Counted from the first letter of the stretch, positions 53,198-61,141 are shown. The stretch: 64,000 nucleotides of DNA from Streptomyces sp. 11x1 (GCF_032598905.1 NZ_CP122458.1:7961001-8025000), one strand, 5' to 3'. The notes: generated by a model not told the origin, from the letters alone. Program-made: numbers and translations.

Positions 53198-55075
53198 CTA
53201 AACCGCCCGCAGCGACAGAACCCCCGCCACCAGCTCCCGCACCACACTCACTCCGTCCAGCGTCAGCACCGACTCCGGATGGAACTGCACCCCCGCGAAC
53301 CCGGCCCCCCGCAGCGCGTGCACCTCCCCGCCTCCACCACGGCTGACCTCGACCCCCCGCGCCGCCAGCTCCCCGGCGGTCTCGTCGTCGCACCGGGCCA
53401 CGAAGCTGTTGTAGAACCCCACGGTCTCGGCCCGCCCGAACAGATCGATCTCCGTCTGGGCCCCCTGGTACGGCACCTCCTTCCGTACGATCCCCAGGCC
53501 CAGCTCCGCCGCGATCAGCTCGTGCCCGAGACACACCCCGAGCACCCCGTACCGGTGCCCCCGCAACACTTCGGCGGTCAGCGACCGCAGGAACCGCATC
53601 TTGGGGTCGTCCCCGTCCGACGGGTCCCCGGGACCGGGCCCCAGCACCACCACGCCCTCGTGCGCGAGCACCCCCTCCCGCAGCCCCGGCTCGTCGTACC
53701 GCCGTACCGTCACCTCCAGCCCCGACGACCGCAGCAGGTGCGCGAGCATCGCCGTGAAGGTGTCCTCGGCGTCGACGACGAGAGCGTGCCCGGTCAGCTC
53801 ACCTGTCCGCTCCCGCATCCGCAGCCAGAACGGGGCCAGCGAGGCCCGCCGCCCGTCCAGCGCGGCCCGCACCCGGGGGTCCTCGGCCAGTCCCGGCAGC
53901 ACCCGCTCCCGCTCCGGCCGCCCGGGCCGCACCCCCAGCGCCGCCAGCACCCCCGCCGCCTTCGCATGGGTCTCGGCGACCTCGCCCGCGGGGTCCGACC
54001 CCCGGACGAGCGTGGCCCCGACCGGCACCTTCAGCCGCCCGTCCGCCGCGATGTCGGCCGTACGGATCAGGATCGGCGAGTCCAGGGTCTGCGCGCCGCC
54101 CGCGTCACGCTCCAGCAGCGCCAGCGCCCCGGCGTAGTACCCGCGCCCGACACCGTCCCGCCCGAGGGGCTCGTACCGCTCGATCACACGGCAGGCGTTC
54201 TGCACCGGCGAGCCGGTGACCGTCGCGGCGAACATCGTCTCCCGCAGCACCTCCCGCACGTCCAGTGAGGACCGCCCGCGCAGCTCGTACTCGGTGTGCG
54301 CCAGGTGCGCCATCTCCTTCAGCCGGGGTCCGATCACGACCCCGCCCATGTCGCCGACCGTGCACATCATCTTGAGCTCCTCGTCGACGACCATCGACAG
54401 CTCCTCGATCTCCTTGCCGTCGCCGAGGAAGGCCAGCAGATCCTCCGGGGTGGGGCCTCCGGCCGGATAGCGGTACGTCCCGCTGATCGGGTTCATCACC
54501 ACCGTCCCGCCGGACATCCGCACATGCACCTCGGGGCTGGCACCCACGAGCGTGCGCTCCCCGGTGTGCACCACGAACGTCCAGTACGCCCCCCGCTCGC
54601 CCTCCAGCAACCGCCGGAACAGTGCGAGCGCGTCGGCGCGGCCGAAGCCGGGGACCGTGCCCTCGTAGGTCCGCCGGATCACGAAGTTGGCGCCCTCGCC
54701 GCGTCCGATCTCCTCGCGCAGCACCCGGCCGACGATCTCCGCGTACTCCTCGTCGCCCACGTCGAAGCCACCGCCCTCGACCCGGACGTCATGCGCGGGC
54801 AGCTCCGCGAGGGCCTGCTCCAGCGGCAGTTCGTACGACTCCTGCGGCACCAGCACCGACAGCGGCGTCCCGTCGTCGCGGACGTCGAAACCGCGCTCAC
54901 GGATCTGCCGGAAGGGGACGAGGGCCAGCCCCTCGTCGGGGAGGTCGGCGAGACGCTCGTACGTCGTCACCGAGCCGATCAGCAGCTCCACCGTGTCGCG
55001 GTCGTGCAGACCGGGGGTGCGGCGTCGCAGCAGGGCGAACGGGCGGTCGTCGGACAGGAGCCGGGTCAGGTCCAT
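53198..55075 (-). CDS. trpE: Anthranilate synthase, fused TrpE-TrpG
   Basis: A 625-residue single-chain anthranilate synthase. Residues 1-420 are the chorismate-binding component I: VVMNPISGTYRYP, DEELKMMCTVGDMGGV, TGSPVQNACRVIERYE and GRGYYAGAL. Residues 440-625 are a class I glutamine amidotransferase: GPGPGDPSD, nucleophile VCLGHELIA (Cys) and the His in QFHPESVLT. It makes anthranilate from chorismate and glutamine. Similar fused enzymes serve phenazine pathways, but no phenazine genes are near and a trp attenuator precedes it, so it is biosynthetic. ATG 55075 has AGAGGA close upstream. Confidence 0.94.
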   Translation of the reverse strand: MDLTRLLSDDRPFALLRRRTPGLHDRDTVELLIGSVTTYERLADLPDEGLALVPFRQIRERGFDVRDDGTPLSVLVPQESYELPLEQALAELPAHDVRVEGGGFDVGDEEYAEIVGRVLREEIGRGEGANFVIRRTYEGTVPGFGRADALALFRRLLEGERGAYWTFVVHTGERTLVGASPEVHVRMSGGTVVMNPISGTYRYPAGGPTPEDLLAFLGDGKEIEELSMVVDEELKMMCTVGDMGGVVIGPRLKEMAHLAHTEYELRGRSSLDVREVLRETMFAATVTGSPVQNACRVIERYEPLGRDGVGRGYYAGALALLERDAGGAQTLDSPILIRTADIAADGRLKVPVGATLVRGSDPAGEVAETHAKAAGVLAALGVRPGRPERERVLPGLAEDPRVRAALDGRRASLAPFWLRMRERTGELTGHALVVDAEDTFTAMLAHLLRSSGLEVTVRRYDEPGLREGVLAHEGVVVLGPGPGDPSDGDDPKMRFLRSLTAEVLRGHRYGVLGVCLGHELIAAELGLGIVRKEVPYQGAQTEIDLFGRAETVGFYNSFVARCDDETAGELAARGVEVSRGGGGEVHALRGAGFAGVQFHPESVLTLDGVSVVRELVAGVLSLRAV

Positions 55076-55156
55076 GGGTTCCTCTTCCCTGGGGATCACC
55101 GTCGTTGAGGTGATCGTGATCGTGATCAGGGAGGAGCGGCCAGGCCCTGGAAACAC

Positions 55157-55183
55157 CGAAGGCCGCCCCTCGGGCGGCCTTCG
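55157..55183 (-). terminator. trp attenuator terminator hairpin
   Basis: CGAAGGCCGCCC pairs perfectly with GGGCGGCCTTCG around a 3-nt loop, between the trp leader peptide and trpE. It is the terminator arm of the attenuator: its upstream bases could instead pair with leader sequence when ribosomes stall at the Trp codons. Confidence 0.8.
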
Positions 55184-55204
55184 CGAAGTCTTGCGTACGC
55201 GCAG

Positions 55205-55261
55205 TCAGTGGGCCGCCGGATGAGCGGTCCACCACCAGTTCTGGGTCGAGTGCGCGAACAT
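55205..55261 (-). CDS. trpL: trp leader peptide
   Basis: An 18-codon ORF reading MFAHSTQNWWWTAHPAAH with three consecutive Trp codons, 130 nt upstream of trpE and directly before a terminator hairpin. Low charged Trp-tRNA would stall the ribosome at WWW and prevent terminator formation, which is classic attenuation. The ribosome site is weak (GGTAGGG). Confidence 0.88.
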   Translation of the reverse strand: MFAHSTQNWWWTAHPAAH

Positions 55262-55332
55262 GCGCCGCACCCTACCGGAGAAACCCCGGGAACTCACGTG
55301 ATCGACACCTGGTGGTCGGCTCAGGATCACGC

Positions 55333-56874
55333 GTGCCCCACATACCGAGAACGCGACTTCTGGCCCTCGTGACGGCGACGGCCGCCTTGCTCGCCGGGCT
55401 GACCGGACACCCCGCTACGGCCGCGGACGCGCCGACCACGACCCGGCTGACGCTCACCGGCGACCTGTTCAGGATGACCGACACGAGCACCGCGGCGGCC
55501 GCCACCACCCTCGCCGACCGGCTGGCCGACGCCGACCTCGACGACGTCGTCACCACCGAGTACACGACGGACTCCGCCGGAGCGCCCGATCCCGGTATGA
55601 ACCTGGGCTCGATGCGCGCCTGCGCCGGCGACGAGACCAAGGCGCTGCCGCCGGTGGACCGCAAGGTCGCCTGGTGCTGGTCCTCCGCGCTCGGCGACGA
55701 CACCACCCCCCGCTGGTGGCCCCAGGGCATGAGCACGACCGGCACCGCCGACGGGGCCGACGGCGCGATCCAGGGCAGGAGCGTCACGGCGGTCGCCTGG
55801 CACTACAAGACCTTCCGGACCGACCTCGCGGGCACGGTCGAGGCGGCCGACAAGTGCCGCACCAACAACCTGCTCAGGCTCTCCCTCATCGACCGCGCCA
55901 CGCTCAAGTACCGCCACGTCCTGCTCGTCGAGCCGACCTCGGGAGGCCAGAACTTCAAGTTCGTCACCGGCCACGGCGGTGGCATCGTCTGGTACGCCAA
56001 CCACCTCTACGTCACCGACACCACCGGCGGCATCCGCGTCTTCGACGTCAACAAGCTGAGTAAGGTCGACACCTACGGATCCGGTCTCAACACGTACGGC
56101 ATCGACGGCGTCTCCGGCCGGTCGAGCGCCTGCGGCCTTCCGTACGTCCTGCCGCAGACCCACTACTACAAGCAGGCCTCCCCGCCGCCCTCCGGCGGCT
56201 GCGACAGCGGCGCCGTCGACGGGGCCCCCGACCCCGACTCGCTCTGCTACTCGTGGCTCTCCCTCGACAAGACCGGCGGCGGCCCGTACAAGCTGGTCGC
56301 CGGCGAGTGGTACGGCGGTGTCGCGGGCGCCCGGATCGTGCGCTACCAGCTCAATCCGACCAGCGCCTCCACATATCCGGGGCTGCTGAACATGTCCGGC
56401 GGCAGAACGGTGATCCACGACGCGTACGCCGCGACCCGCTACGTCGGCCTGCAGGGCGGCATGACCTGGACCGGCGACACCGGGCTGCTGAACTTCGCCT
56501 TCCACAAGGGCTGCGCCCTCCAGCCCGCCGTGTTCTCCCGCACCTGGGCCGGCGACACCCGCGCCCCGACGGCCTGCAACGTCACGGTCGGCGGACGGCC
56601 CCACGCGAGCGGCAACTGGGCGGTCGGCACACCGCAGGCGCTGAGCCACTGGCCGAGGCTCGGCACGGCACGCGTGGACGAGCTGTGGGGACTCACCGAA
56701 CACATCTGCGCCGGCACCGCCCTGCGGGCGAGCTTCCCGCACGAGTTCAAGGCCGTCGAGGAGGCCGACGAGCGGCGCAACGCCTGCGACGGCTACCAGG
56801 GCGAGGCCAACCTCTCCCTGCGCACGGTCTTCGCCGTCGGCTTCGACGACCCGGCGGTCATGGACCTCCACTGA
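55333..56874 (+). CDS. Secreted Cys-rich protein of unknown function
   Basis: A 513-residue exported protein. The signal peptide is RTRLLALVTATAALLAG with cleavage near TAADA (about 33). The mature part has about ten cysteines (for example WCWSS, DKCRTNN, GCDSG, LCYSW, ACNVTV, ICAGT, ACDGY), suggesting disulphides. Repeated strand patterns such as GGIVWYANHLYVTD and GGIRVFDVNK resemble propeller blades. No catalytic motif is recognised. GTG 55333 follows AGGA; an in-frame GTG at 55312 is an alternative. It is divergent from trpL and ends in a duplicated segment with its terminator. Confidence 0.8.
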   Translation: MPHIPRTRLLALVTATAALLAGLTGHPATAADAPTTTRLTLTGDLFRMTDTSTAAAATTLADRLADADLDDVVTTEYTTDSAGAPDPGMNLGSMRACAGDETKALPPVDRKVAWCWSSALGDDTTPRWWPQGMSTTGTADGADGAIQGRSVTAVAWHYKTFRTDLAGTVEAADKCRTNNLLRLSLIDRATLKYRHVLLVEPTSGGQNFKFVTGHGGGIVWYANHLYVTDTTGGIRVFDVNKLSKVDTYGSGLNTYGIDGVSGRSSACGLPYVLPQTHYYKQASPPPSGGCDSGAVDGAPDPDSLCYSWLSLDKTGGGPYKLVAGEWYGGVAGARIVRYQLNPTSASTYPGLLNMSGGRTVIHDAYAATRYVGLQGGMTWTGDTGLLNFAFHKGCALQPAVFSRTWAGDTRAPTACNVTVGGRPHASGNWAVGTPQALSHWPRLGTARVDELWGLTEHICAGTALRASFPHEFKAVEEADERRNACDGYQGEANLSLRTVFAVGFDDPAVMDLH

Positions 56875-56882
56875 GGCGCCCG

Positions 56883-56911
56883 CGGACCCCGCTCAGATCG
56901 AGCGGGGTCCG
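56883..56911 (+). terminator. Terminator of secreted-protein gene, copy 1
   Basis: CGGACCCCGCTC-AGATC-GAGCGGGGTCCG, a 12-bp perfect stem, eight bases after the stop. Confidence 0.88.
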
Positions 56912-56943
56912 TGGGCGGTCATGGACCTCCACTGAGGCGCCCG

Positions 56944-56972
56944 CGGACCCCGCTCAGATCGAGCGGGGTCCG
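56944..56972 (+). terminator. Terminator of secreted-protein gene, copy 2
   Basis: Exact second copy of the hairpin, produced by the 60-bp duplication. Confidence 0.85.
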
Positions 56973-57015
56973 TCTCACTTGATGAGCAAGGGGATGGACG
57001 CCCGACATGACCCCG

Positions 57016-57021
57016 TAATGT
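57016..57021 (+). promoter_or_regulatory. -10-like box TAATGT before DAHP synthase
   Basis: TAnnnT ending seven bases before GTG 57029; no Shine-Dalgarno, consistent with a leaderless mRNA. Supports 57029 over the in-frame GTG at 57020. Confidence 0.45.
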
Positions 57022-57028
57022 GGACGTC

Positions 57029-58378
57029 GTGACCGTGAACGCTAAGTCCAGCGCGAGCGCTGGCAACACCTGGCGAGACCTGCCCGCGGCGCAGCAGCCC
57101 GAGTACCCCGACACCGAGGCTCTGCGCGCAGTCGTTGCGGAGCTCGAGTCGTATCCGCCGCTCGTCTTCGCGGGCGAGTGCGACCAGCTGCGCGCCCGGA
57201 TGGCGTCCGTCGCCAAGGGAGAGGCGTTCCTCCTCCAGGGCGGCGACTGCGCCGAGGCCTTCGACGCCGTGTCGGCCGACCACATCCGCAACAAGCTGAA
57301 GACACTGCTCCAGATGGGCGCCGTCCTCACGTACGCGGCCTCCGTGCCGGTCGTGAAGGTCGGCCGCATCGCCGGACAGTACTCCAAGCCCCGCTCCAAG
57401 GGCACCGAGACCCGCGACGGCGTGACCCTGCCGACCTACCGCGGCGACTCCGTCAACGGCTTCGACTTCAACGAGGCCGCCCGCGTCCCGGACCCCGAGC
57501 GCCTGAAGCGGATGTACAACGCCTCCGCCTCCACGCTCAACCTGGTGCGCGCCTTCACCACCGGCGGCTACGCCGACCTGCGCCAGGTGCACGCCTGGAA
57601 CCAGGACTTCGTGAAGTCGTCCCCGTCCGGCCAGCGCTACGAGCAGCTCGCCCGGGAGATCGACAACGCGCTGAACTTCATGCACGCCTGCGGGGCCGAC
57701 CCGGAGGAGTTCCGCACCGTCGAGTTCTTCTCCTCGCACGAGGCGCTGCTGCTCGACTACGAGTCGGCGCTGACCCGCGTGGACTCGCGCACCGGTCGGC
57801 TCTACGACGTCTCGGCGCACATGGTGTGGATCGGTGAGCGCACCCGGCAGCTGGACCACGCGCACATCGAGTTCGCCTCGAAGATCCGCAACCCGATCGG
57901 GATCAAGCTCGGCCCGACGACCACGGCCGAGGAGGCGCTGCAGTACATCGAGCGCCTCGACCCGGACCGCGAGCCCGGCCGCCTCACCTTCATCGTGCGC
58001 ATGGGCGCGGACAAGGTCCGCGACAAGCTGCCCGAGCTGGTCGAGAAGGTCACCGCGTCCGGCGCCACCGTGGCCTGGGTGACCGACCCGATGCACGGCA
58101 ACACCTTCGAGGCCGCCTCCGGCCACAAGACCCGCCGCTTCGACGACGTGCTCGACGAGGTCAAGGGCTTCTTCGAGGTCCACAAGGGTCTGGGCACCCA
58201 CCCGGGCGGCATCCACGTGGAGCTCACCGGCGACGACGTCACCGAGTGCGTGGGCGGCGGCGACGAGATCTTCGTCGACGACCTGCACCAGCGCTACGAG
58301 ACCGCGTGCGACCCCCGGCTCAACCGCAGCCAGTCGCTGGACCTGGCGTTCCTGGTCGCGGAGCTGTACCGGGACTAG
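57029..58378 (+). CDS. aroH: 3-deoxy-D-arabino-heptulosonate 7-phosphate synthase, class II
   Basis: A 449-residue first enzyme of the shikimate pathway, condensing phosphoenolpyruvate with erythrose 4-phosphate. Class II (plant/actinobacterial) features: LQGGDCAEAF with the metal Cys, VVKVGRIAGQYSKPRS, the KLGPTT substrate segment, DPMHGNT (His), GGIHVELTGDDVTEC (Glu) and the C-terminal DPRLNRSQSLDLAFLVAEL. The GTG at 57029 gives MTVNAKS, as in relatives. It supplies chorismate for the anthranilate synthase 3 kb upstream. Followed by a strong terminator. Confidence 0.96.
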   Translation: MTVNAKSSASAGNTWRDLPAAQQPEYPDTEALRAVVAELESYPPLVFAGECDQLRARMASVAKGEAFLLQGGDCAEAFDAVSADHIRNKLKTLLQMGAVLTYAASVPVVKVGRIAGQYSKPRSKGTETRDGVTLPTYRGDSVNGFDFNEAARVPDPERLKRMYNASASTLNLVRAFTTGGYADLRQVHAWNQDFVKSSPSGQRYEQLAREIDNALNFMHACGADPEEFRTVEFFSSHEALLLDYESALTRVDSRTGRLYDVSAHMVWIGERTRQLDHAHIEFASKIRNPIGIKLGPTTTAEEALQYIERLDPDREPGRLTFIVRMGADKVRDKLPELVEKVTASGATVAWVTDPMHGNTFEAASGHKTRRFDDVLDEVKGFFEVHKGLGTHPGGIHVELTGDDVTECVGGGDEIFVDDLHQRYETACDPRLNRSQSLDLAFLVAELYRD

Positions 58379-58430
58379 TAGGAGATCAACAGTGGGTGCG
58401 CCTGTTACGGGTGCGTGACAGGGCATGACG

Positions 58431-58462
58431 TGGGGCGCGGATCACATACGATCCGCGCCCCA
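58431..58462 (+). terminator. Terminator after DAHP synthase
   Basis: TGGGGCGCGGATC and its complement, a 13-bp stem with a 6-nt loop, 52 bp after the stop, trailed by CTCCACTTTT. Confidence 0.88.
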
Positions 58463-58496
58463 CTCCACTTTTGCGGTTCCTGTCCGCCGGGTAAGG

Positions 58497-58515
58497 TTAG
58501 GTTAGCCTCACCGAT
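58497..58515 (+). promoter_or_regulatory. Iron box (DmdR1/IdeR-type) before bfd
   Basis: TTAGGTTAGCCTCACCGAT matches about 15 of 19 positions of the TTAGGTTAGGCTAACCTAA consensus, with a strong left half. It lies 45 bp upstream of GTG 58561, so iron-loaded DmdR1 would repress the gene. Confidence 0.65.
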
Positions 58516-58560
58516 CATCGGGACGGCGCCCTCTATCGATCCCGGCGGGAGGTGAACCGC

Positions 58561-58785
58561 GTGTTCGTCTGCAGTTGCTTCGGCGTCACCGAGCAGCAGG
58601 TCAAGAAGCATGCGGCGGACGGCGCCTGCACCCCTCGCCAGATAGCGTCCGCCTGCAAGGCGGGCACGGACTGCGGCTCCTGCGTCCGGCGGATCCAGGC
58701 GATCCTCGGCCGGGGCGCGTGCCTGCGCCGTGAGTCGGCCGACCAGGGCGAGTCGGTCTTCTCCGAGCTCGAGGAAGCGGCCTGA
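58561..58785 (+). CDS. bfd: Bacterioferritin-associated [2Fe-2S] ferredoxin
   Basis: A 74-residue BFD-like protein that donates electrons to bacterioferritin haem to release stored iron. The four cluster cysteines follow the family pattern C-x-C...C-x2-C: VCSCFG near residue 4 and TDCGSCVRR near 37. The start is GTG 58561 because GGGAGG lies eight bases upstream; GTG 58552 would be too close to it. An iron box lies upstream, consistent with use under iron starvation. It converges on the bacterioferritin gene, its functional partner. Confidence 0.92.
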   Translation: MFVCSCFGVTEQQVKKHAADGACTPRQIASACKAGTDCGSCVRRIQAILGRGACLRRESADQGESVFSELEEAA

Positions 58786-58810
58786 CCCGGTTCCCGGGCT
58801 GCCGCCCGGC

Positions 58811-59290
58811 TCAGCTCTCGGGCTGTTCGATCAGCTGCGCGATGTAGAGCGCCTCACCGAGCTTCTCCAGCAGTTCCAGCTGGGTGTCCAGGTAGTCGAT
58901 GTGGTGCTCCTCGTCCTCGAGGATCGACTCGAAGATGTTCGCCGAGGTGATGTCGCCCTTGTTGCGCATCACCTCGATGCCGCGCTTGAGGCGGTCGATG
59001 GCCTCGACCTCGATCTGCCGGTCGGCCTCGAACATCTCCTTGACCGTCTGGCCCACCCGGACATGGAACAGCCGCTGGTAGTTCGGCAGCCCGTCCAGGA
59101 ACAGGATCCGGTCGGTGAGCACCTCCGCGTGCTTCATCTCGTCGAACGACTCGTGACGCGTGTACTTCGCGAGCTTCGTCCAGCCGAAGTTCTCCTGCAT
59201 CTTCGCGTGCAGGAAGTACTGGTTGATCGCGGTGAGCTCCGCGGTCAGCTGCTCGTTGAGGAATTCGATGACCTCGGGGTCGCCCTGCAT
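58811..59290 (-). CDS. bfr: Bacterioferritin
   Basis: A 159-residue haem-containing ferritin that forms 24-mer iron-storage shells. Ferroxidase ligands are Glu18, Glu51, His54, and the Glu/His of DEEHHIDYLD near 127-130. The haem-binding Met is Met52 (DEMKHAEVL). The start ATG 59290 (MQGDPEVIEF) has AAGGAG nine bases upstream; the longer frame adds an atypical 18-residue extension. Convergent with bfd. Upstream lie two tandem palindromic repeats that may be operators. Confidence 0.97.
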   Translation of the reverse strand: MQGDPEVIEFLNEQLTAELTAINQYFLHAKMQENFGWTKLAKYTRHESFDEMKHAEVLTDRILFLDGLPNYQRLFHVRVGQTVKEMFEADRQIEVEAIDRLKRGIEVMRNKGDITSANIFESILEDEEHHIDYLDTQLELLEKLGEALYIAQLIEQPES

Positions 59291-59362
59291 CGCAGAGGCT
59301 CCTTCCAAGCGGGGAACTGGGAGGTTGCGCCGCGATGATTGCACCGCTGTCGAAGATCGTCC

Positions 59363-59400
59363 AGTAAGTGCAAGCTTAGTAAGTAAGTGCAGCCTTAGTT
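59363..59400. promoter_or_regulatory. Two tandem 19-bp palindromic repeats upstream of bfr
   Basis: AGTAAGTGCAAGCTTAGTA (59363-59381) and AGTAAGTGCAGCCTTAGTT (59382-59400) abut exactly. Each contains TAAG-N6-CTTA. The 19-bp period places both on nearly the same DNA face. They lie 73-110 bp upstream of the bfr start and about 65 bp before the divergent oxidoreductase gene. Confidence 0.65.
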
Positions 59401-59464
59401 CTAAATGTCCGGGTCGGGCGGGCCCTGGTCATGTGCACCACTCGGGGTCTGTCAGGATGGAGTC

Positions 59465-60112
59465 ATGGGTCAGCCGGTGGAACGCGAATCAGGAGATCGC
59501 GCATCTGAGAACGCCGCGTCGTCGCAGCTTCCGCCGGGACAGCGGCTCCAGCGCGGCTGGCCGGTCACCCATTACGGGCCCGTCCCCAAGTTCCGTCCGG
59601 AGCGCTGGGACTTCCGGGTCTTCGGCGCCACCGCCGACGGCGAGAAGCACTCCTGGACCCACGACGAGTTCACCGCCCTGCCGTACGCGTCGGTCGTGGC
59701 CGATCTGCACTGCGTGACGAAGTTCAGCATGGTCGGCGCCGAATGGGGCGGCATCCCGGCCCGGACGATCCTGGACACCGCGCCGCCCGCCGCCGAGGTC
59801 ACCCATGTGATGGTGTGGGCGGAGTACGGCTTCAGCTCCAACCTCCGCCTCGCCGACTTCGCCGACGACCGCACGATCTTCGCCACCCACAAGGACGGCG
59901 AACTCCTGACGGCCGAGCACGGTTTCCCCCTCCGCCTCGTCGTCCCCCACCTGTATGCCTGGAAGGGGCCCAAGTGGGTCCGCGGCATCGAGTACATGAC
60001 CGCCGACCGCCGCGGCTTCTGGGAGGAACGCGGCTACCACAACCTCGGCGACCCCTGGCAGGAGCAGCGCTACTCCTACCAGGAGGAACCGGGGGACGGC
60101 CCCGAGCTCTGA
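59465..60112 (+). CDS. Sulfite oxidase-like molybdopterin-dependent oxidoreductase
   Basis: A 215-residue cytosolic protein of the SUOX/YedY fold. The core has GWPVTHYGPVP, the cofactor-binding Cys in DLHCVTKFS (Cys83), WGGIPARTIL and LRLVVPHLYAWKGPKWV near the end. There is no Tat signal, unlike MsrP, so it acts inside the cell if active. Substrate and electron partner are unknown. The ATG follows AGGATGGAGTC. It shares its upstream region with bfr. Confidence 0.88.
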   Translation: MGQPVERESGDRASENAASSQLPPGQRLQRGWPVTHYGPVPKFRPERWDFRVFGATADGEKHSWTHDEFTALPYASVVADLHCVTKFSMVGAEWGGIPARTILDTAPPAAEVTHVMVWAEYGFSSNLRLADFADDRTIFATHKDGELLTAEHGFPLRLVVPHLYAWKGPKWVRGIEYMTADRRGFWEERGYHNLGDPWQEQRYSYQEEPGDGPEL

Positions 60113-60166
60113 CGTCGACGAGGTGCCTCGGCCTTCCCCGGATCGCTCGGACCGTCCCGGTCGGCG

Positions 60167-61141
60167 TCAGCCGTCCCTGAGCTTCTTCAGGCGTTCCACG
60201 TCCGCCGCGTGGCCCTCCTTGCCGCCCGGCGTCTCGATGATCAGCGGGACGCCTTCCGTGGCGGGATGGGTCATCAGGGCGCGGAACGGGTCCTCGCCGA
60301 TGTGTCCGGAGCCGATGTTCTCGTGGCGGTCCTTGTGGGCGCCGACCACGTCCTTGGAGTCATTGGCGTGGATCAGCTTCAGCCGGCCCTCGCCGACCGT
60401 GTCCACCAGCAGGTCCAGCGTCCGGTGCATGCCGTCGGGCCCGGTCAGGTCGTGGCCCGCGGCGAAGATGTGGCAGGTGTCCAGACAGACCCCCAGCTTC
60501 GGGTGGGCGTCCAGGGCCTCGAAGTACGGCCCGAAGTCCCAGGTGCGGGAACAGAGCGAGGCTCCCTGGCCGGCCGTCGACTCCAGCAGCAGATACGGGT
60601 CGTCGTCGTGGGTCAACTCGTCCAGCAGCGGCAGCAGATACTCCCGTACCTGCTTGAGCGCCACCGACCGGTCCCGTCCGCCGGTCGCGCTGCCCGTGTG
60701 CACGACCACCCCGAGCGCGCCGATCTCCCGGCCCCGGCGCAGCGAGTGCCGCATCGACTCCACGGACTTCTCCGCCGTCGCTTCGGTGTGCGAACCGAAG
60801 TTGATCAGGTACGGCGCGTGGACGTAGGCGGGGATCGACTCCTCGGCGCAGGCCGCGCGGAACTCCTCGTCCTGTCGTGGGTTGCCGGCCGGGGTCGCCC
60901 AGCCGCGCGGGTTGGCGACGAAGACCTGGACGGTCTCGGCCTTCAGATCACGGGCGTAGGTCAGCCCGACGGAGTTCAGGCCCCCGGCGACGGGCACATG
61001 GCCGCCGACGGGGTTGCGGGAAGGGCCCACGGGACCGGGGGTGGTTCTGGACGGACCGGTGGCGGTGCCGTGGAGGCCGGTGGCGGTGCCGGGGAGCCCG
61101 GGGGTGGGGGCCGGGAGGCCGGGGGACTGCTGAGTGCTCAC
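60167..61141 (-). CDS. Deoxyribonuclease IV / AP endonuclease family 2 (Nfo-like)
   Basis: A 324-residue xylose-isomerase-like TIM barrel that cleaves DNA at abasic sites. The trinuclear zinc ligands fall in VHAPYLINFGSH, GVVVHTGSATGG, LLESTAGQG, CLDTCHIFAAGHDL and HANDSKDVVGAHKDRHENIG. The first ~45 residues are a Gly/Pro/Thr low-complexity run (GLPGTATGLHGTATGP) that the family lacks; homology begins at RNPVGGHVPV. GTG 61141 is the longest start and may not be the used one. Lies downstream of the PASTA kinase on the same strand. Confidence 0.9.
   Translation of the reverse strand: MSTQQSPGLPAPTPGLPGTATGLHGTATGPSRTTPGPVGPSRNPVGGHVPVAGGLNSVGLTYARDLKAETVQVFVANPRGWATPAGNPRQDEEFRAACAEESIPAYVHAPYLINFGSHTEATAEKSVESMRHSLRRGREIGALGVVVHTGSATGGRDRSVALKQVREYLLPLLDELTHDDDPYLLLESTAGQGASLCSRTWDFGPYFEALDAHPKLGVCLDTCHIFAAGHDLTGPDGMHRTLDLLVDTVGEGRLKLIHANDSKDVVGAHKDRHENIGSGHIGEDPFRALMTHPATEGVPLIIETPGGKEGHAADVERLKKLRDG

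Larger units (their letters stand above)
56853..56973. repeat. Perfect 60-bp tandem duplication with terminator
   Basis: 56853-56912 recurs without mismatch at 56914-56973 (period 61). Each copy holds the last seven codons and stop of the secreted-protein gene plus its terminator hairpin. Confidence 0.95.

Noticed and set aside
53198..55075. Phenazine biosynthesis role for the fused anthranilate synthase
   Set aside because: No phenazine genes are nearby and a Trp leader/attenuator precedes the gene, which points to tryptophan synthesis.
55327..56871. 514-residue minus-strand open frame opposite the secreted-protein gene
   Set aside because: The plus-strand product has a signal peptide, cysteine pattern and its own terminator; the minus-strand product has none.
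59363..59400. Iron box upstream of bfr
   Set aside because: The repeats do not match the TTAGGTTAGGCTAACC consensus well enough; reported as an unknown operator instead.
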